Shown here piece by piece: positions 17,122 through 26,691 of a stretch of 64,000 nt of DNA. Location of the stretch: positions 62,001 through 126,000 of the forward strand of contig NZ_PJBE01000010.1 of the NCBI RefSeq assembly GCF_002836205.1, written 5' to 3'. The notes beneath the pieces are model-generated. The model did not search any database. It saw only the letters and a program-made list of their open reading frames with translations, and was not told where the DNA came from. This DNA comes from Shewanella sp. Choline-02u-19 (GTDB lineage Bacteria > Pseudomonadota > Gammaproteobacteria > Enterobacterales > Shewanellaceae). The position numbers and the translations under genes are program-made. Numbering within the stretch: position 1 is the first letter of the stretch; every line of letters starts with the position of its first letter.

Positions 17122-17334
17122 ATTCTCAGGGCGGGGTGTAACTCCCCACCGGCGGTAAGTTATTAACTGATGACCGATTTCATTGAATGAAGTGGGCCAT
17201 TACGACATAAAAGCCCGCGAGCGCCTACCGATACGACAAGAGGTCCACAGGTAGGGTCAGCAGATCTGGTAAACACGCCTTAGTGATGACGCACGTCATA
17301 TTGAGGTTGCACCTACTCCAGAGCCGACGGTAAT
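17122..17334 (+). promoter_or_regulatory. FMN (RFN-element) riboswitch controlling ribB
   Basis: Conserved RFN blocks in order: CTCAGGGCGGGGTG, CTCCCCACCGGCGGTA, AGCCCGCGAGCGCC, GGTCAGCAGATCTGGT, and CCAGAGCCGACGGTAA at the end. These form the six-helix junction that binds FMN. It lies 220 bases upstream of ribB on the same strand. A variable stem of about 80 bases (17235-17310) is longer than the minimum. The 17335-17553 stretch should hold the expression platform; I could not identify its switching helices. Confidence 0.95.
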
Positions 17335-17553
17335 GAATACTACAGCGCACTATGTCGCTGCATGTACTAAGTCCGGATGAAAGAGAATATAAGAATACGC
17401 TAGTCATCCAAAGTGCTTTTACGCATTGCGGTGAATACGCACAGCTCTTATTAAGCATATGCCTTTGTCATTTTTATATGACCAAAGTCACATGTCATTT
17501 TCTGTACGCCCTGATTCTGGCAACCCAATGTAGTTTATTAAAGGATGTTAACC

Positions 17554-18192
17554 ATGAATCAGTCTTTACTCGCGCCTTATGGCAATGCTATCGAACGTGT
17601 CAATGCAGCACTTATCGCCCTCCAACAAGGAAAAGGCGTCTTGGTTGTTGATGATGAAGATAGAGAAAATGAAGGCGACCTTATCTATGCAGCAGAAACA
17701 CTAACCAATGAGCAGATGGCGCTATTAATTCGTGAATGCAGCGGCATTGTATGCCTTTGCCTTACCGATGAGCGCATTGCGCAACTTGAGCTGCCCCCCA
17801 TGGTCGCTAACAACAACAGCCAATACGGTACAGCCTTTACGGTCAGCATCGAAGCTAAAGTTGGTGTCACCACTGGCGTATCGGCAGCAGATCGAGTCAC
17901 CACGGTAAAAGCCGCTATCGCTGATGGCGCAAAACCTGATGATCTTGCGCACCCAGGGCATGTCTACCCGCTACGTGCTCGACCTGGTGGCGTATTGGAG
18001 CGTCGTGGCCATACCGAAGGCACCGTTGATTTAATGAAGCTTGCTGGATTGAAACCTTTTGGCGTTTTGTGTGAAGTGACTTTGCCCGACGGCACGATGG
18101 CGCGTTTACCTGAGATTATCAGTTTTGGTCAGCAACATGATATGCCCGTACTGACGATTGAAGACATTGTGGCTTTTCGTAACTCGCAGTAA
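17554..18192 (+). CDS. ribB: 3,4-dihydroxy-2-butanone 4-phosphate synthase
   Basis: Makes the four-carbon precursor of riboflavin from ribulose 5-phosphate. ATG 17554 (MNQSLLAPYG) is chosen because AAGGA lies 8 bases upstream; the in-frame ATG at 17545 overlaps that site. The 212-residue protein has the metal/substrate motif DDEDRENEGDL (about 32-42), the RECSGIVCL stretch, the TGVSAADR loop and the HTEGTVDL motif. It is a stand-alone RibB without a fused cyclohydrolase II domain, as expected for copies under an FMN riboswitch in gammaproteobacteria. Confidence 0.96.
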   Translation: MNQSLLAPYGNAIERVNAALIALQQGKGVLVVDDEDRENEGDLIYAAETLTNEQMALLIRECSGIVCLCLTDERIAQLELPPMVANNNSQYGTAFTVSIEAKVGVTTGVSAADRVTTVKAAIADGAKPDDLAHPGHVYPLRARPGGVLERRGHTEGTVDLMKLAGLKPFGVLCEVTLPDGTMARLPEIISFGQQHDMPVLTIEDIVAFRNSQ

Positions 18193-18617
18193 TGCCGTTG
18201 AATAACCATTGAATTAGCTGCTCTAACTTCTTGTTCCACGCTCTAATTATACCAGTAGACCGCATTTTTATGCGGTCTACTTCTTTGCCTAGATCTATTC
18301 CCCTCAAAGATAAAATCGCTTAAGCGAAAGCATTTTTCTAGCCAAGCTAACGATAAGATAATTTAGCAACAACGCATCTATTAGCATTTCAGGTAATTGA
18401 CAGTGTCAAAAAAAAACCAATTAGAAGAAAGTTTTAGTCACTGCATTGACACTAACAACTAAATTCGTGACCTAGATTAGACTTTGGTGAATTAACTGAG
18501 ACACCACAATCTTGATATGGTTATTATTTGGCGCGTTTTTAATCTCATCTTTTTATTTTTAATGATTAAAACAACAATGTTGATAATTAGAGTATTACGC
18601 GAAAGGGTTGTCGCCGA
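18193..18617. other. 425-base gap between ribB and the GGDEF-EAL gene
   Basis: Contains the ribB terminator, then AT-rich DNA that must include the promoter of the next gene. I see no further operator or gene. Confidence 0.6.
18254..18288 (+). terminator. Terminator after ribB
   Basis: The 12-base arms AGTAGACCGCAT and ATGCGGTCTACT pair around TTTT, followed by TCTTT. It starts 62 bases after the ribB stop. Confidence 0.85.
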
Positions 18618-21600
18618 ATGTTAAGCCTATTGAACCGCTTAAGCTTTAAACAAAAGCTATTCTTATTTGCCTCATTGCCAATGTTTATATTGGTGGTGTT
18701 TGCTGTGCTGCATTCCATATCGCTATTTAAGCAATATCAAAGTGCCTCCGCGAATGCGTTAACCACCCAGGTCACTCTCGGCGTTGAGAACGTCATTTTC
18801 GAGCTACAAAAAGAGCGCGGTTTATCAGCTGGCTACTTAAGCAGTGGCGGCAAAAAATTTGCCACTGAGCTACAGCAGCAGTGGCAAACCACAGATCAAG
18901 CATTACAAAATTTAGCCCATAACAGCTCACTTAAGAACGTAATACAAACCAGCCAAGACGACTATCCGTTAATGATTGCACTACAGGAGCGGATTGACCG
19001 CAGCAGTGCTGAACGCAAACGCTTGACACAGTTTCGTCGCCAAGTGCTCAATCTCGACAATAGTCAGTACTTTAATTATTACTCGCAACTAAATCAAAAA
19101 CTGATCAATTTTGCCTCGCAACTGCGCTTGAAAAGTGAAGATTCCTACCTAGTAATGATTCAAGCCGATCTTGTAAACACCTTAAAAATCCAAGAGCTAG
19201 CAGGGCAAGAGCGCGGCTTAGTCAACCAGCTGCTTGCGGCGCCAACAATAAACCTTGACTCATACGGTGCCATTTTAAGCATCAGCAACCAGCTTAATAA
19301 TTCCATTAACAACGCTAGATTGTTAATGACAAAAGATAATCGCACTAAGTTGAATGCATTTTTGAATAGCCCTGAACAACAAGAGATCCAAGCGTTACGA
19401 CAAAAACTACAACAACAAGTTGGCCTCATCAAACATGCACGCATCATTAGTGATCTCATGGGCCATCAGGGCTTAATGCATGACTTCTATCGCTCAGTCA
19501 CATCGGCAAAGCAGACGGATAACATGAGTTTTGAGCAGCACTATGCTGAACTCGGAATAGCCCTTACAGAGATTAAGCGCAAGCAAAACTTAACTGAGCA
19601 TCAACTGCAACTCATTGCCGCTCTTGAACGCACTGTTGATCGTTACTCTCAGCACCTACAGCAGATTAAAAGCACGCAACAGCCATTCCTGAGCACCACA
19701 ACAATTGTGGATGAATACACGGCAATGCATCAAGCCTTACAGCGATTACAAAACCAAACCCCAGTGATTAGCAGCGCACATTGGTGGTCAATGGCCAGTG
19801 CGGGGATCGAATTGTTGCATCAAATGAACATTCAACTGACAGAGAAAATAGCCCGTCAAAGCGATATCGAAAAACAACAGATTTTGTACTCTCTGTATAT
19901 TAATCTGCTCACTGGCATATTGTTTTTCTATATTATATTTATCTTAGGTAAATACATCGGCAATAGCCTTATCAATTCAATCACCGTCATAGTACGTGAT
20001 GTTGAAAAGATGGCAAAAGACCCAAATCTACAGCTGAAAATTGAGATTAAAGGCAACGATGAATTAGCACAAATATCCACCGCACTTAACCAAATGCTAA
20101 GCGAGCGCACGCTGGCCCAAATCTCATTACAACAAGCATCTGCGGTATTTGAACACTCTGCCGAAGGCATTATGGTGACCGATGCCGACAATCGTATCGA
20201 GTTGGTCAACCCCGCTTTTACTAAAATCACCGGTTATAACCTTGAAGACGTTAAAGGGCATAAACCGAGTATTTTAAGCTCCAACCATCATCATCCACAA
20301 TTTTATCGTCAACTGTGGCAATCACTGGCTGACACCAATCATTGGGAAGGCGAGATCTGGAATAAGCGCAAAGATGGCAACGTTTATCCAGAGTATCTGT
20401 CGATCACTGCAGTAAAGAATGCCCAAGGTGATATTTGCCAGCACATAGGTTTATTCCTGGATGTGAGTAACCATAAGCAGTATGAACAAGACTTGTGGTA
20501 CAAGACTAATTACGATTCACTGACTAAGCTGCCTAATCGCCATCTGTTTTCATCACGATTACAGCACGCCATTGATACCGCAAGCCAACATCAATCTCAG
20601 ATTGCCGTTTTCTTAATCGATTTAGATCGTTTCAAATTCATTAATGAACTGCATGGTCATGCCGCTGGTAACAAAATCCTCAAACAATCAGCCATGCGCC
20701 TTGAAGCCGTACTGGGGCCGAAAGATTCTATTGCTCGTATCGGTGGCGATGAATTCGCCATTATCTCACCGCAACATAATACAACTGAAACTGCAGAGCA
20801 TCTGGCGCAGAAACTAACAGAGGTGTTAGGGCAACCGATAAAGCTCGATGCGATTGAAAGTAATATATCCGCCAGCATCGGGGTCTCATTCTACCCAGAA
20901 GATGGCCAAGACATAGAGACGCTACTGAGAAACTCCGAAACTGCGATGTACCAAGCCAAGCGAGATGGCCGAGCACATTTCCAGTACTTCTCACCAGAGA
21001 TGAACGTGGAGATGTTAGCGCGGATGCGACTCGAGCAACGGTTACGAAAAGCAGTAAAACAGTCTGAATTTTATTTGGAATACCAACCCGTTGTTGATAT
21101 GCAGCGCGGCACAGTTGCCAGCGTTGAAGCGTTGATCCGCTGGCGAGATCCTGAGTTTGGCATTATCTCTCCCACGCTCTTTATTCCCATCGCTGAAGAG
21201 GCTGGGTTGATTGAATCGTTAGGGGAGTGGATTTTAAATCAAGCGCTTACCGACTTGGCTCTGTGGCATTCACAAGGTCATATGCTTAAAGTCGCCATTA
21301 ACGTGTCTGGCCGCCAATGCATTAACTCTAATGGTCGCAGTTTTTATCAGATACTCAAGCAAGCGTTAGCACACCACTGCATAGCACCGCATTACTTGCA
21401 TGTAGAGATAACAGAAAGCATGCTGATTGAAGACAAGCCTTATAGCTTACAGATCCTTAACTCGATCAGGCAGCTTGGTATCGATATCTACCTCGATGAC
21501 TTTGGCACTGGCTATTCGGCATTAAGCTATCTTAACCAATTCCCTATTTCAGTGATCAAAATTGATAAGAGTTTCATCGATAACGCAACGGTTAACCAGT

Positions 21601-21842
21601 CTGATGCCAAACTCGTTAAAGCCATTGTTATGATGGGGCAAAGTTTAGAGATGCCACTTGTGGCCGAAGGAATCGAAACCGAAGAGCAATGGGATTTTTT
21701 ACAAGCGCTCGGCTGCGACTATGCCCAAGGCTACTTAATGTCTAAACCATTATCCAGTGAAAAACTGCTTACCTTTCTTGAAAATGAAACCGCCATTAAC
21801 CGTATCATTAACCGCAAAGCACTTAGCTATGTCGTTAATTAA
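18618..21842 (+). CDS. Membrane sensor with NIT, PAS, GGDEF and EAL domains (c-di-GMP turnover)
   Basis: A 1074-residue inner-membrane protein. A first membrane segment (about 13-35) is followed by a periplasmic NIT domain (about 50-300, ENVIFELQKERGLSAGYLSS is the nitrate/nitrite-sensor signature), a second segment (about 425-448), a HAMP-like linker, and a PAS domain (about 505-625, SAEGIMVTDADNRIELVN). Next come GGDEF (motif at 709-713) and EAL (about 800-1055; VEALIRWRDP, EITESML, DDFGTGYSAL, KIDKSFI). Both catalytic motifs are intact, but the inhibitory-site Arg before GGDEF is Gly (GPKD). Net activity cannot be predicted; stands alone. Confidence 0.92.
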   Translation: MLSLLNRLSFKQKLFLFASLPMFILVVFAVLHSISLFKQYQSASANALTTQVTLGVENVIFELQKERGLSAGYLSSGGKKFATELQQQWQTTDQALQNLAHNSSLKNVIQTSQDDYPLMIALQERIDRSSAERKRLTQFRRQVLNLDNSQYFNYYSQLNQKLINFASQLRLKSEDSYLVMIQADLVNTLKIQELAGQERGLVNQLLAAPTINLDSYGAILSISNQLNNSINNARLLMTKDNRTKLNAFLNSPEQQEIQALRQKLQQQVGLIKHARIISDLMGHQGLMHDFYRSVTSAKQTDNMSFEQHYAELGIALTEIKRKQNLTEHQLQLIAALERTVDRYSQHLQQIKSTQQPFLSTTTIVDEYTAMHQALQRLQNQTPVISSAHWWSMASAGIELLHQMNIQLTEKIARQSDIEKQQILYSLYINLLTGILFFYIIFILGKYIGNSLINSITVIVRDVEKMAKDPNLQLKIEIKGNDELAQISTALNQMLSERTLAQISLQQASAVFEHSAEGIMVTDADNRIELVNPAFTKITGYNLEDVKGHKPSILSSNHHHPQFYRQLWQSLADTNHWEGEIWNKRKDGNVYPEYLSITAVKNAQGDICQHIGLFLDVSNHKQYEQDLWYKTNYDSLTKLPNRHLFSSRLQHAIDTASQHQSQIAVFLIDLDRFKFINELHGHAAGNKILKQSAMRLEAVLGPKDSIARIGGDEFAIISPQHNTTETAEHLAQKLTEVLGQPIKLDAIESNISASIGVSFYPEDGQDIETLLRNSETAMYQAKRDGRAHFQYFSPEMNVEMLARMRLEQRLRKAVKQSEFYLEYQPVVDMQRGTVASVEALIRWRDPEFGIISPTLFIPIAEEAGLIESLGEWILNQALTDLALWHSQGHMLKVAINVSGRQCINSNGRSFYQILKQALAHHCIAPHYLHVEITESMLIEDKPYSLQILNSIRQLGIDIYLDDFGTGYSALSYLNQFPISVIKIDKSFIDNATVNQSDAKLVKAIVMMGQSLEMPLVAEGIETEEQWDFLQALGCDYAQGYLMSKPLSSEKLLTFLENETAINRIINRKALSYVVN

Positions 21843-21875
21843 GCTTAACCCTTTAGCGGTTATAAATTAAGCCCA

Positions 21876-21909
21876 TAAAAAAAGAGCAGCCTAGCTGCTC
21901 TTTTTTTAT
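21876..21909. terminator. Bidirectional terminator
   Basis: A-run, AGAGCAGC, loop CTA, GCTGCTCT, T-run. It serves both the GGDEF-EAL gene and the convergent ferritin gene. Confidence 0.9.
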
Positions 21910-21922
21910 GTACTAGCCGCGA

Positions 21923-22447
21923 TTAAGCAGTGCTAGACATCACGCTGGCAGACTCTTCAACCGCCATTTGTGCTAAATCTTTATCGACGAAGAACAAGGC
22001 TTTGCCGTCTTCACCCACCAAACGAATTTTATCTACGATTGATTTGAATAGTTTCTCTTCTTCATGCTGCTCTGAAACATACCACTGCAAGAAGTTAAAG
22101 GTAGAGTAATCTTGATTAGAGAATGCTGCGTGAGCAAGCTCGTTAATCTTTTTAGTGATCAATTGCTCGTGCTCATAAGTGTATTCGAATAACGCCAGCA
22201 AAGAAGGGAAGTCAGCCTGTGGCGCTTCAATCGTCCCTAACAGTGGCATGCCACCTGTTTCACTGACATAAGTGAACAAACGGTGCATATGCCCCATCTC
22301 TTCATCAGCATGGGTGCGCATAAATTTAGCCGCGCCTTCAAAACCTTTGTCTTCACACCATGCACTCATCTGTAAGTACAGGTTAGAGGAGAAAAACTCC
22401 ATGTTGATCTGGTCGTTTAATTGGTCAATCATCTTCTGGGCCAACAT
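21923..22447 (-). CDS. ftnA: Bacterial ferritin (iron storage)
   Basis: Stores iron as a mineral inside a 24-subunit shell. ATG 22447 (MLAQKMIDQLNDQ) has AGAGGA 6 bases upstream; the upstream in-frame extension is not ferritin-like. The 174-residue protein is a four-helix bundle with ferroxidase ligands visible in QINMEFFSSNLYLQ (Glu17-type), HADEEMGHMHRLF (Glu/His pair) and the EYTYEHEQ helix. Haem ligands of bacterioferritin are absent, so this is the non-haem FtnA type. Monocistronic. Confidence 0.95.
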   Translation of the reverse strand: MLAQKMIDQLNDQINMEFFSSNLYLQMSAWCEDKGFEGAAKFMRTHADEEMGHMHRLFTYVSETGGMPLLGTIEAPQADFPSLLALFEYTYEHEQLITKKINELAHAAFSNQDYSTFNFLQWYVSEQHEEEKLFKSIVDKIRLVGEDGKALFFVDKDLAQMAVEESASVMSSTA

Positions 22448-22829
22448 CTTAATTCCTCTGACTATTCTGTTTATGGTCGCTATTGTTATCAAGCTAGCGT
22501 AGAAATGCAATGAAATTTACTTAAGCTACTGTTTAATAAATAATAATGGTTTTCATTCACATAAAGAGGTGATTGCTAATATTGCGACTGTATGATTAAA
22601 AAACTCAAAAGAATCAGCCCTTAGCCTGAGCTGGCAAAAAGATAAAGTAATCGATGTAAGCCATAACCGAACGCTGATTTATTTGTCCTGTGGTAAGAAA
22701 AATAATCATAAAGCTGCGATCAGCTGTTAAAACTGCCAAGCAGATCATAGTCATCTACAATCACCATGGCATAATGCGCTATATTCGTTTTTACTTAACG
22801 TACTCTTATTAAGCCTCAAGGATAGATAG
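22448..22829. other. 382-base divergent promoter region of ftnA and moeA
   Basis: Carries the promoters of both genes. The stretch just upstream of ftnA is AT-rich (TAATAATGGTTTTCATT resembles a partial Fur-like sequence but is not a clear box). The moeA-proximal end holds the ModE-like site at 22777-22800. Confidence 0.55.
22777..22800. promoter_or_regulatory. Putative ModE-binding site upstream of moeA
   Basis: CGCTATAT-N7-TACTTAACG has the same half-sites and spacing as the known E. coli modA operator (CGTTATAT-N7-TACATAACG), with two mismatches. It ends 29 bases before the moeA start. If real, molybdate-loaded ModE would control moeAB here. Confidence 0.55.
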
Positions 22830-24074
22830 ATGCAGACTCATGCAGACCCGTGTTCTCAACCTAGCCTAATGCATCCCACGCTGGCTATCGTAAAATTACT
22901 AGAGCAAGTGCAGCCGGTCACCGATTCAGAAGTCGTGTTACTGACACAAGCCCTAGGACGCGTCTTAGCTGAAGACCTAGCTTCTCATGTCGACCTACCT
23001 CCTTTCGACAACTCAGCAATGGACGGCTACGCCTTTAATTTTGATGAGCTTGACCCTGCTAAGCCGTTAACGCTTATCGGCGACTCTTTTGCCGGGCACC
23101 CGTTTACAGGCCAATGCGTTAAAGGCGGCTGCATTCGCATTATGACTGGGGCACCGGTTCCGGCTGGCTATGACACCGTTCAGATGCAAGAAAAAGTGAC
23201 TGCTGACGGTACAAACATCAGCATTGAAGCGCCAAAGAAAAAAGGGGCAAACGTCCGCTATCGCGCTGAAGAACTCACTATTGGCACCAAAGTTCTTAAA
23301 GTAGGCACCCATATCGGGGCAGCCGAGATGGGAGTGCTTGCAACGATAGGCGCAAGTCAGTTACGTGTATTTCGTCCACTCAAAGTCGCTTTTTTCTCAA
23401 CCGGTGACGAATTGCGCCCCGTCGGCAGTGAGCTTGGCCCTGGCCAGATTTACGACTCAAATCGATACAGTATTCAAGGCCTACTCAGCCGCGCTAACGT
23501 TGAGTGGATAGATCTCGGCGTCATTGAAGATGACAAAGAAGCAATTCGCCAAGCCTTTAAAACAGCTTCAGTAAGTGCCGATATGGTACTGACATCAGGC
23601 GGTGTTTCAGTCGGTGACGCAGACTATACCAAGCAAATTCTTGACGAAGAGGGTGAAATCACCTTTTGGAAGCTCGCCATTAAGCCCGGCAAACCGTTTG
23701 CATTCGGTCACTTAGGTGATGCTGTTTTCTGTGGACTTCCAGGCAACCCTGTTTCCTCTATGGTGACGTTTTACAAGCTTGTTTGGCCACTACTGCAAAA
23801 AATGCAAGGCCTACCCCAAGTTAAACCTGTCACATTCAAGGCCACGCTAACCCAAGATATTCGCAAGTTTCCTGGCCGAATGGAGTTCCAACGGGCGGTA
23901 CTGAGCTATAACGAAGAAGGTGAAGCACAAGTCGCCGTCACTGGCGGACAAGGCTCTGGCATGTTGACTTCAATGACGTTAGCCAACTGTTTTATCATCT
24001 TAGAGCAAGATTGTGATGGCGTAGCCGCAGGCGAACGAGTGACGGTTGAGCCCTTCAATAGCGTACTAGCGTAA
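22830..24074 (+). CDS. moeA: Molybdopterin molybdenumtransferase MoeA
   Basis: Inserts molybdenum into adenylylated molybdopterin, the last step of cofactor assembly. The 414-residue protein has family motifs PPFDNSAMDGYAF (about 53-65), RIMTGAPVPAGYDTV, GAxxRYRAEE-type stretch, the MPT-binding core FFSTGDEL and VLTSGGVSVGDADYTK (about 255-270), and KLAIKPGKPFAFG. AAGGA lies 7 bases before ATG 22830. moeB follows after 13 bases, the same order as in E. coli. Confidence 0.97.
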   Translation: MQTHADPCSQPSLMHPTLAIVKLLEQVQPVTDSEVVLLTQALGRVLAEDLASHVDLPPFDNSAMDGYAFNFDELDPAKPLTLIGDSFAGHPFTGQCVKGGCIRIMTGAPVPAGYDTVQMQEKVTADGTNISIEAPKKKGANVRYRAEELTIGTKVLKVGTHIGAAEMGVLATIGASQLRVFRPLKVAFFSTGDELRPVGSELGPGQIYDSNRYSIQGLLSRANVEWIDLGVIEDDKEAIRQAFKTASVSADMVLTSGGVSVGDADYTKQILDEEGEITFWKLAIKPGKPFAFGHLGDAVFCGLPGNPVSSMVTFYKLVWPLLQKMQGLPQVKPVTFKATLTQDIRKFPGRMEFQRAVLSYNEEGEAQVAVTGGQGSGMLTSMTLANCFIILEQDCDGVAAGERVTVEPFNSVLA

Positions 24075-24087
24075 GAGACAAATACTA

Positions 24088-24867
24088 ATGCCGAGTCAAC
24101 ACACCGTCACGGACGAGATATTAACTGACGCAGAAATATTGCGTTATAGCCGTCAAATATCCATTAAATCGATGGACTTTGAAGGACAGGAAAAGCTCAA
24201 ACAAGCCAAAGTATTGATTATCGGTGCCGGCGGTTTGGGCTGTGCAGCCAGCCAGTACTTGGCCGTAGCGGGTGCAGGCTTAATCACACTAGTCGACTTT
24301 GATACGGTTGAAGTCTCTAACTTGCAGCGCCAAGTATTGCATCAAGATGCCAATGTAGGACAAGCCAAAGTTGACTCCGCCAAAGAGACGTTAACGAGCT
24401 TAAATCCGCATATTCAAATTGATACTATCAATGCCGTGTTAGACGACCATGAGATTGAAGCGCTCGTTAAGCAGCACTCAATCGTGATGGATTGTACTGA
24501 TAATGTGGCGGTGCGGGAGCAGCTTAATCAAAGTTGTTTTTCCCATAAAGTGCCCTTAGTATCTGCCGCCGCGATTAGAATGGAAGGCATGGTCACGGTA
24601 TTTGATTACCAAGCCAGCACGCCCTGTTATCACTGCTTCAGTCAGCTATTTGGTGAGCAACAGCTTAGCTGTGTTGAGTCGGGCATTCTTGCCCCTGTGG
24701 TCGGCATGATAGGTTGTTTACAAGCCGTAGAAGCGATAAAAGTGATCGCCAATATGGGACGCACCTTAGCGGGACGAATTTTGATGATCGATGCCATGAC
24801 CATGGAGTTTCGTGAAATGAAGTTACCCAAACAGCCAAACTGCCCAATCTGCTCCACCGGTAGCTAA
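24088..24867 (+). CDS. moeB: Molybdopterin-synthase adenylyltransferase MoeB
   Basis: Activates the C-terminus of MoaD with ATP before sulfur transfer. The 259-residue E1-like enzyme shows the nucleotide motif LIIGAGGLGCAASQYLA (about 49-65), the Arg finger region SNLQRQVLH, and DCTDNVAVR. The zinc cysteines are the CYHC pair near residue 173 and the CPIC pair near the C-terminus. The spacing to moeA suggests one transcript. It could also serve ThiS if no ThiF exists, but context favours MoeB. Confidence 0.95.
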   Translation: MPSQHTVTDEILTDAEILRYSRQISIKSMDFEGQEKLKQAKVLIIGAGGLGCAASQYLAVAGAGLITLVDFDTVEVSNLQRQVLHQDANVGQAKVDSAKETLTSLNPHIQIDTINAVLDDHEIEALVKQHSIVMDCTDNVAVREQLNQSCFSHKVPLVSAAAIRMEGMVTVFDYQASTPCYHCFSQLFGEQQLSCVESGILAPVVGMIGCLQAVEAIKVIANMGRTLAGRILMIDAMTMEFREMKLPKQPNCPICSTGS

Positions 24868-24886
24868 TCCTTAGCTGAAATAATGA

Positions 24887-24913
24887 GAGATATTCGCTAA
24901 CGGCGGATATCTC
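24887..24913 (+). terminator. Hairpin after moeB, possible terminator
   Basis: GAGATATTCGC and GCGGATATCTC pair (one wobble) around TAACG, 19 bases after the stop. The following GCTTCTCTCTTGC is only moderately T-rich. Confidence 0.5.
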
Positions 24914-25207
24914 GCTTCTCTCTTGCTCAACCCTCTACTTATTCAAAAACAACTATCATAGCTACAGTAAACCGTTGTGCATTTCGCACCAAAGGAAAAA
25001 CGCTAACTTAGATCCTTCAGCTAATACTGAGTAAAAATAAGAAAACATGCGATTATCAACACTTGAAGCGCTTATTTTATAACAGAAATAGATTGCCAAT
25101 CTATGGAATAGTTTACTTGCCTAAATCTCATAGCCTTATGTCCTCTCAGGCTGTTCTACAAGGTCACTTATATTGAAAAACATCTCTAACCATGCAAGTA
25201 TTCCTGC

Positions 25208-25227
25208 ACGGTAATGACCATTACCGT
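25208..25227. promoter_or_regulatory. Perfect palindrome, candidate operator
   Basis: ACGGTAATG-AC-CATTACCGT is a perfect inverted repeat 216 bases before the HlyD-like gene. It has no T-tract and fits an operator for a dimeric regulator better than a terminator. The regulator is not in the neighbourhood. Confidence 0.4.
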
Positions 25228-25443
25228 CGTAAAATCCAAGTATATATAGCAAGGGTTTTACGTAAGCCAATAGTATTAATACTGACCAACATGGGTACAA
25301 TTAAATTGCGATGACAATTGAGATGCTATTATATAACTACTAGATTGCTAATCTGGATTTACGTATCTAACGTTCATTTATGTAAATAAGAATCACTCTT
25401 TACCAAAAGGATTTGGTATACACATTGAGAATATGGAAGTTGT

Positions 25444-26691
25444 ATGTCAGCATTATTTCGTCAACAAGCCGTTGAGGCACAAAAACAGAAGTTGCATGGT
25501 GATGTGTCATTGGCGCAGCCTATTTCAATTTATTTAACTGCATTCATTTTGCTCTGTATTATTATTGCACTCGCTCTATTCCTTTCTTTTTCTCATTATG
25601 CTCGTAAAGAAACAGTCCGTGGTTATTTAGTTCCAGACAAAGGCCTAATCAAAACATTTTCCAACCGTAGCGGTAATGTCGAAATATTACATGTGTCTGA
25701 AGGTGATATTGTTAAAAAGGGCTTCCCTTTAGCGACGATAGTATTACGACGTAGCATGCTCTCTGGTGAAGAATTAAGTGAGTCACTGATTGAAGAATTA
25801 ACACTGCAACTTACCCTGCTTCAAACTGAGCAGAGCGTTAATAATGCCATGGAAGTAAAAGAAACCTCGCGCTTAAAAATTGCCATGACTGACAGTCGCT
25901 CATCGCTGGCGGTATTAACTAAGCTCGAAGAGTTGTTAGTTGAAAAGTTAGCACTACAGATGGCGCAACAAGTTCAGCACAATAAGCTATATAAAGATGG
26001 CTTCTTATCGACATTAGATTATCAATCCCAGCAAGAGAAATTCATTGCTGTTCGGCAAGAAATAGAAAGTTTAGCCTCCAACAAGATACAAACTCAAAGC
26101 CAACTTAATGCTTCGTCAGCAGAGCTGGATGTATTACCGAGCCAATATGCACTTAAAGACGGCGACCTTGCTCGGAGGCGCTCAGAACTCAAGCGCCAAA
26201 TTGATGAAACCGAAAATAATTACCGTTATGTTATCCGAGCCACTGAATCCGGTACGGTTGCCTCGATACAAGTCGTAGAGGGTGAGTTTGTGGTCAACAG
26301 TCGCCCATTAATGAGTTTAATTCCACAAGGGGCGCTATTGGTCGCAGAGCTATTACTGCCGACGCGCAGTGCTGGTTTTGTAAAGTCGGGAGATGAGGCC
26401 CGATTGCGTTTCGATGCATTCCCTTATCAGCGCTTTGGCTTTCTTGAGAGTCACGTTTCACGAATTGATAAAGCCTTATTACTTGATGGTGAAGCCAGAG
26501 TGCCCATCACTTTATCTGAGCCTGTTTATCGCATTAGAACCCAGCTATCAAAACAAGATATGCTGGCCTATGGTGATAAGTTCCCATTGAAAAGCGGCAT
26601 GCTACTTGAGGCTGATATCGTACTCGATAGGCGCAGTTTGCTTGACTGGCTACTCGACCCTATCTACAGCTTACAAGGGAGAGTGGGATAA
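25444..26691 (+). CDS. HlyD/CvaA-family periplasmic adaptor for peptide export
   Basis: A 415-residue membrane-fusion protein that links the ABC transporter to an outer-membrane channel. A short cytoplasmic start is followed by one transmembrane helix (about 28-50, FILLCIIIALALFLSFS), then a lipoyl-like half (VRGYLVPDKGLIKTF), long coiled-coil helices (about 110-260) and a second lipoyl/beta-barrel part (ATESGTVASIQVVEGEFV). The layout matches CvaA, the colicin V adaptor. Its TAA stop overlaps the ATG of the transporter by one base, so the two are coupled. No TolC-type gene is present, so a housekeeping TolC would be used. Confidence 0.9.
   Translation: MSALFRQQAVEAQKQKLHGDVSLAQPISIYLTAFILLCIIIALALFLSFSHYARKETVRGYLVPDKGLIKTFSNRSGNVEILHVSEGDIVKKGFPLATIVLRRSMLSGEELSESLIEELTLQLTLLQTEQSVNNAMEVKETSRLKIAMTDSRSSLAVLTKLEELLVEKLALQMAQQVQHNKLYKDGFLSTLDYQSQQEKFIAVRQEIESLASNKIQTQSQLNASSAELDVLPSQYALKDGDLARRRSELKRQIDETENNYRYVIRATESGTVASIQVVEGEFVVNSRPLMSLIPQGALLVAELLLPTRSAGFVKSGDEARLRFDAFPYQRFGFLESHVSRIDKALLLDGEARVPITLSEPVYRIRTQLSKQDMLAYGDKFPLKSGMLLEADIVLDRRSLLDWLLDPIYSLQGRVG

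Larger units (their letters stand above)
24868..25443. other. 576-base AT-rich gap before the peptide-export genes
   Basis: Contains the moeB hairpin and a 20-base palindrome at 25208-25227. No gene is visible. The drop in GC content compared with the moe genes marks the left border of an accessory region. Confidence 0.6.

Noticed and set aside
22511..22830. Moco riboswitch before moeA
   Set aside because: The conserved motifs of the Moco RNA are missing; the 3' end is better explained by a ModE-like site.
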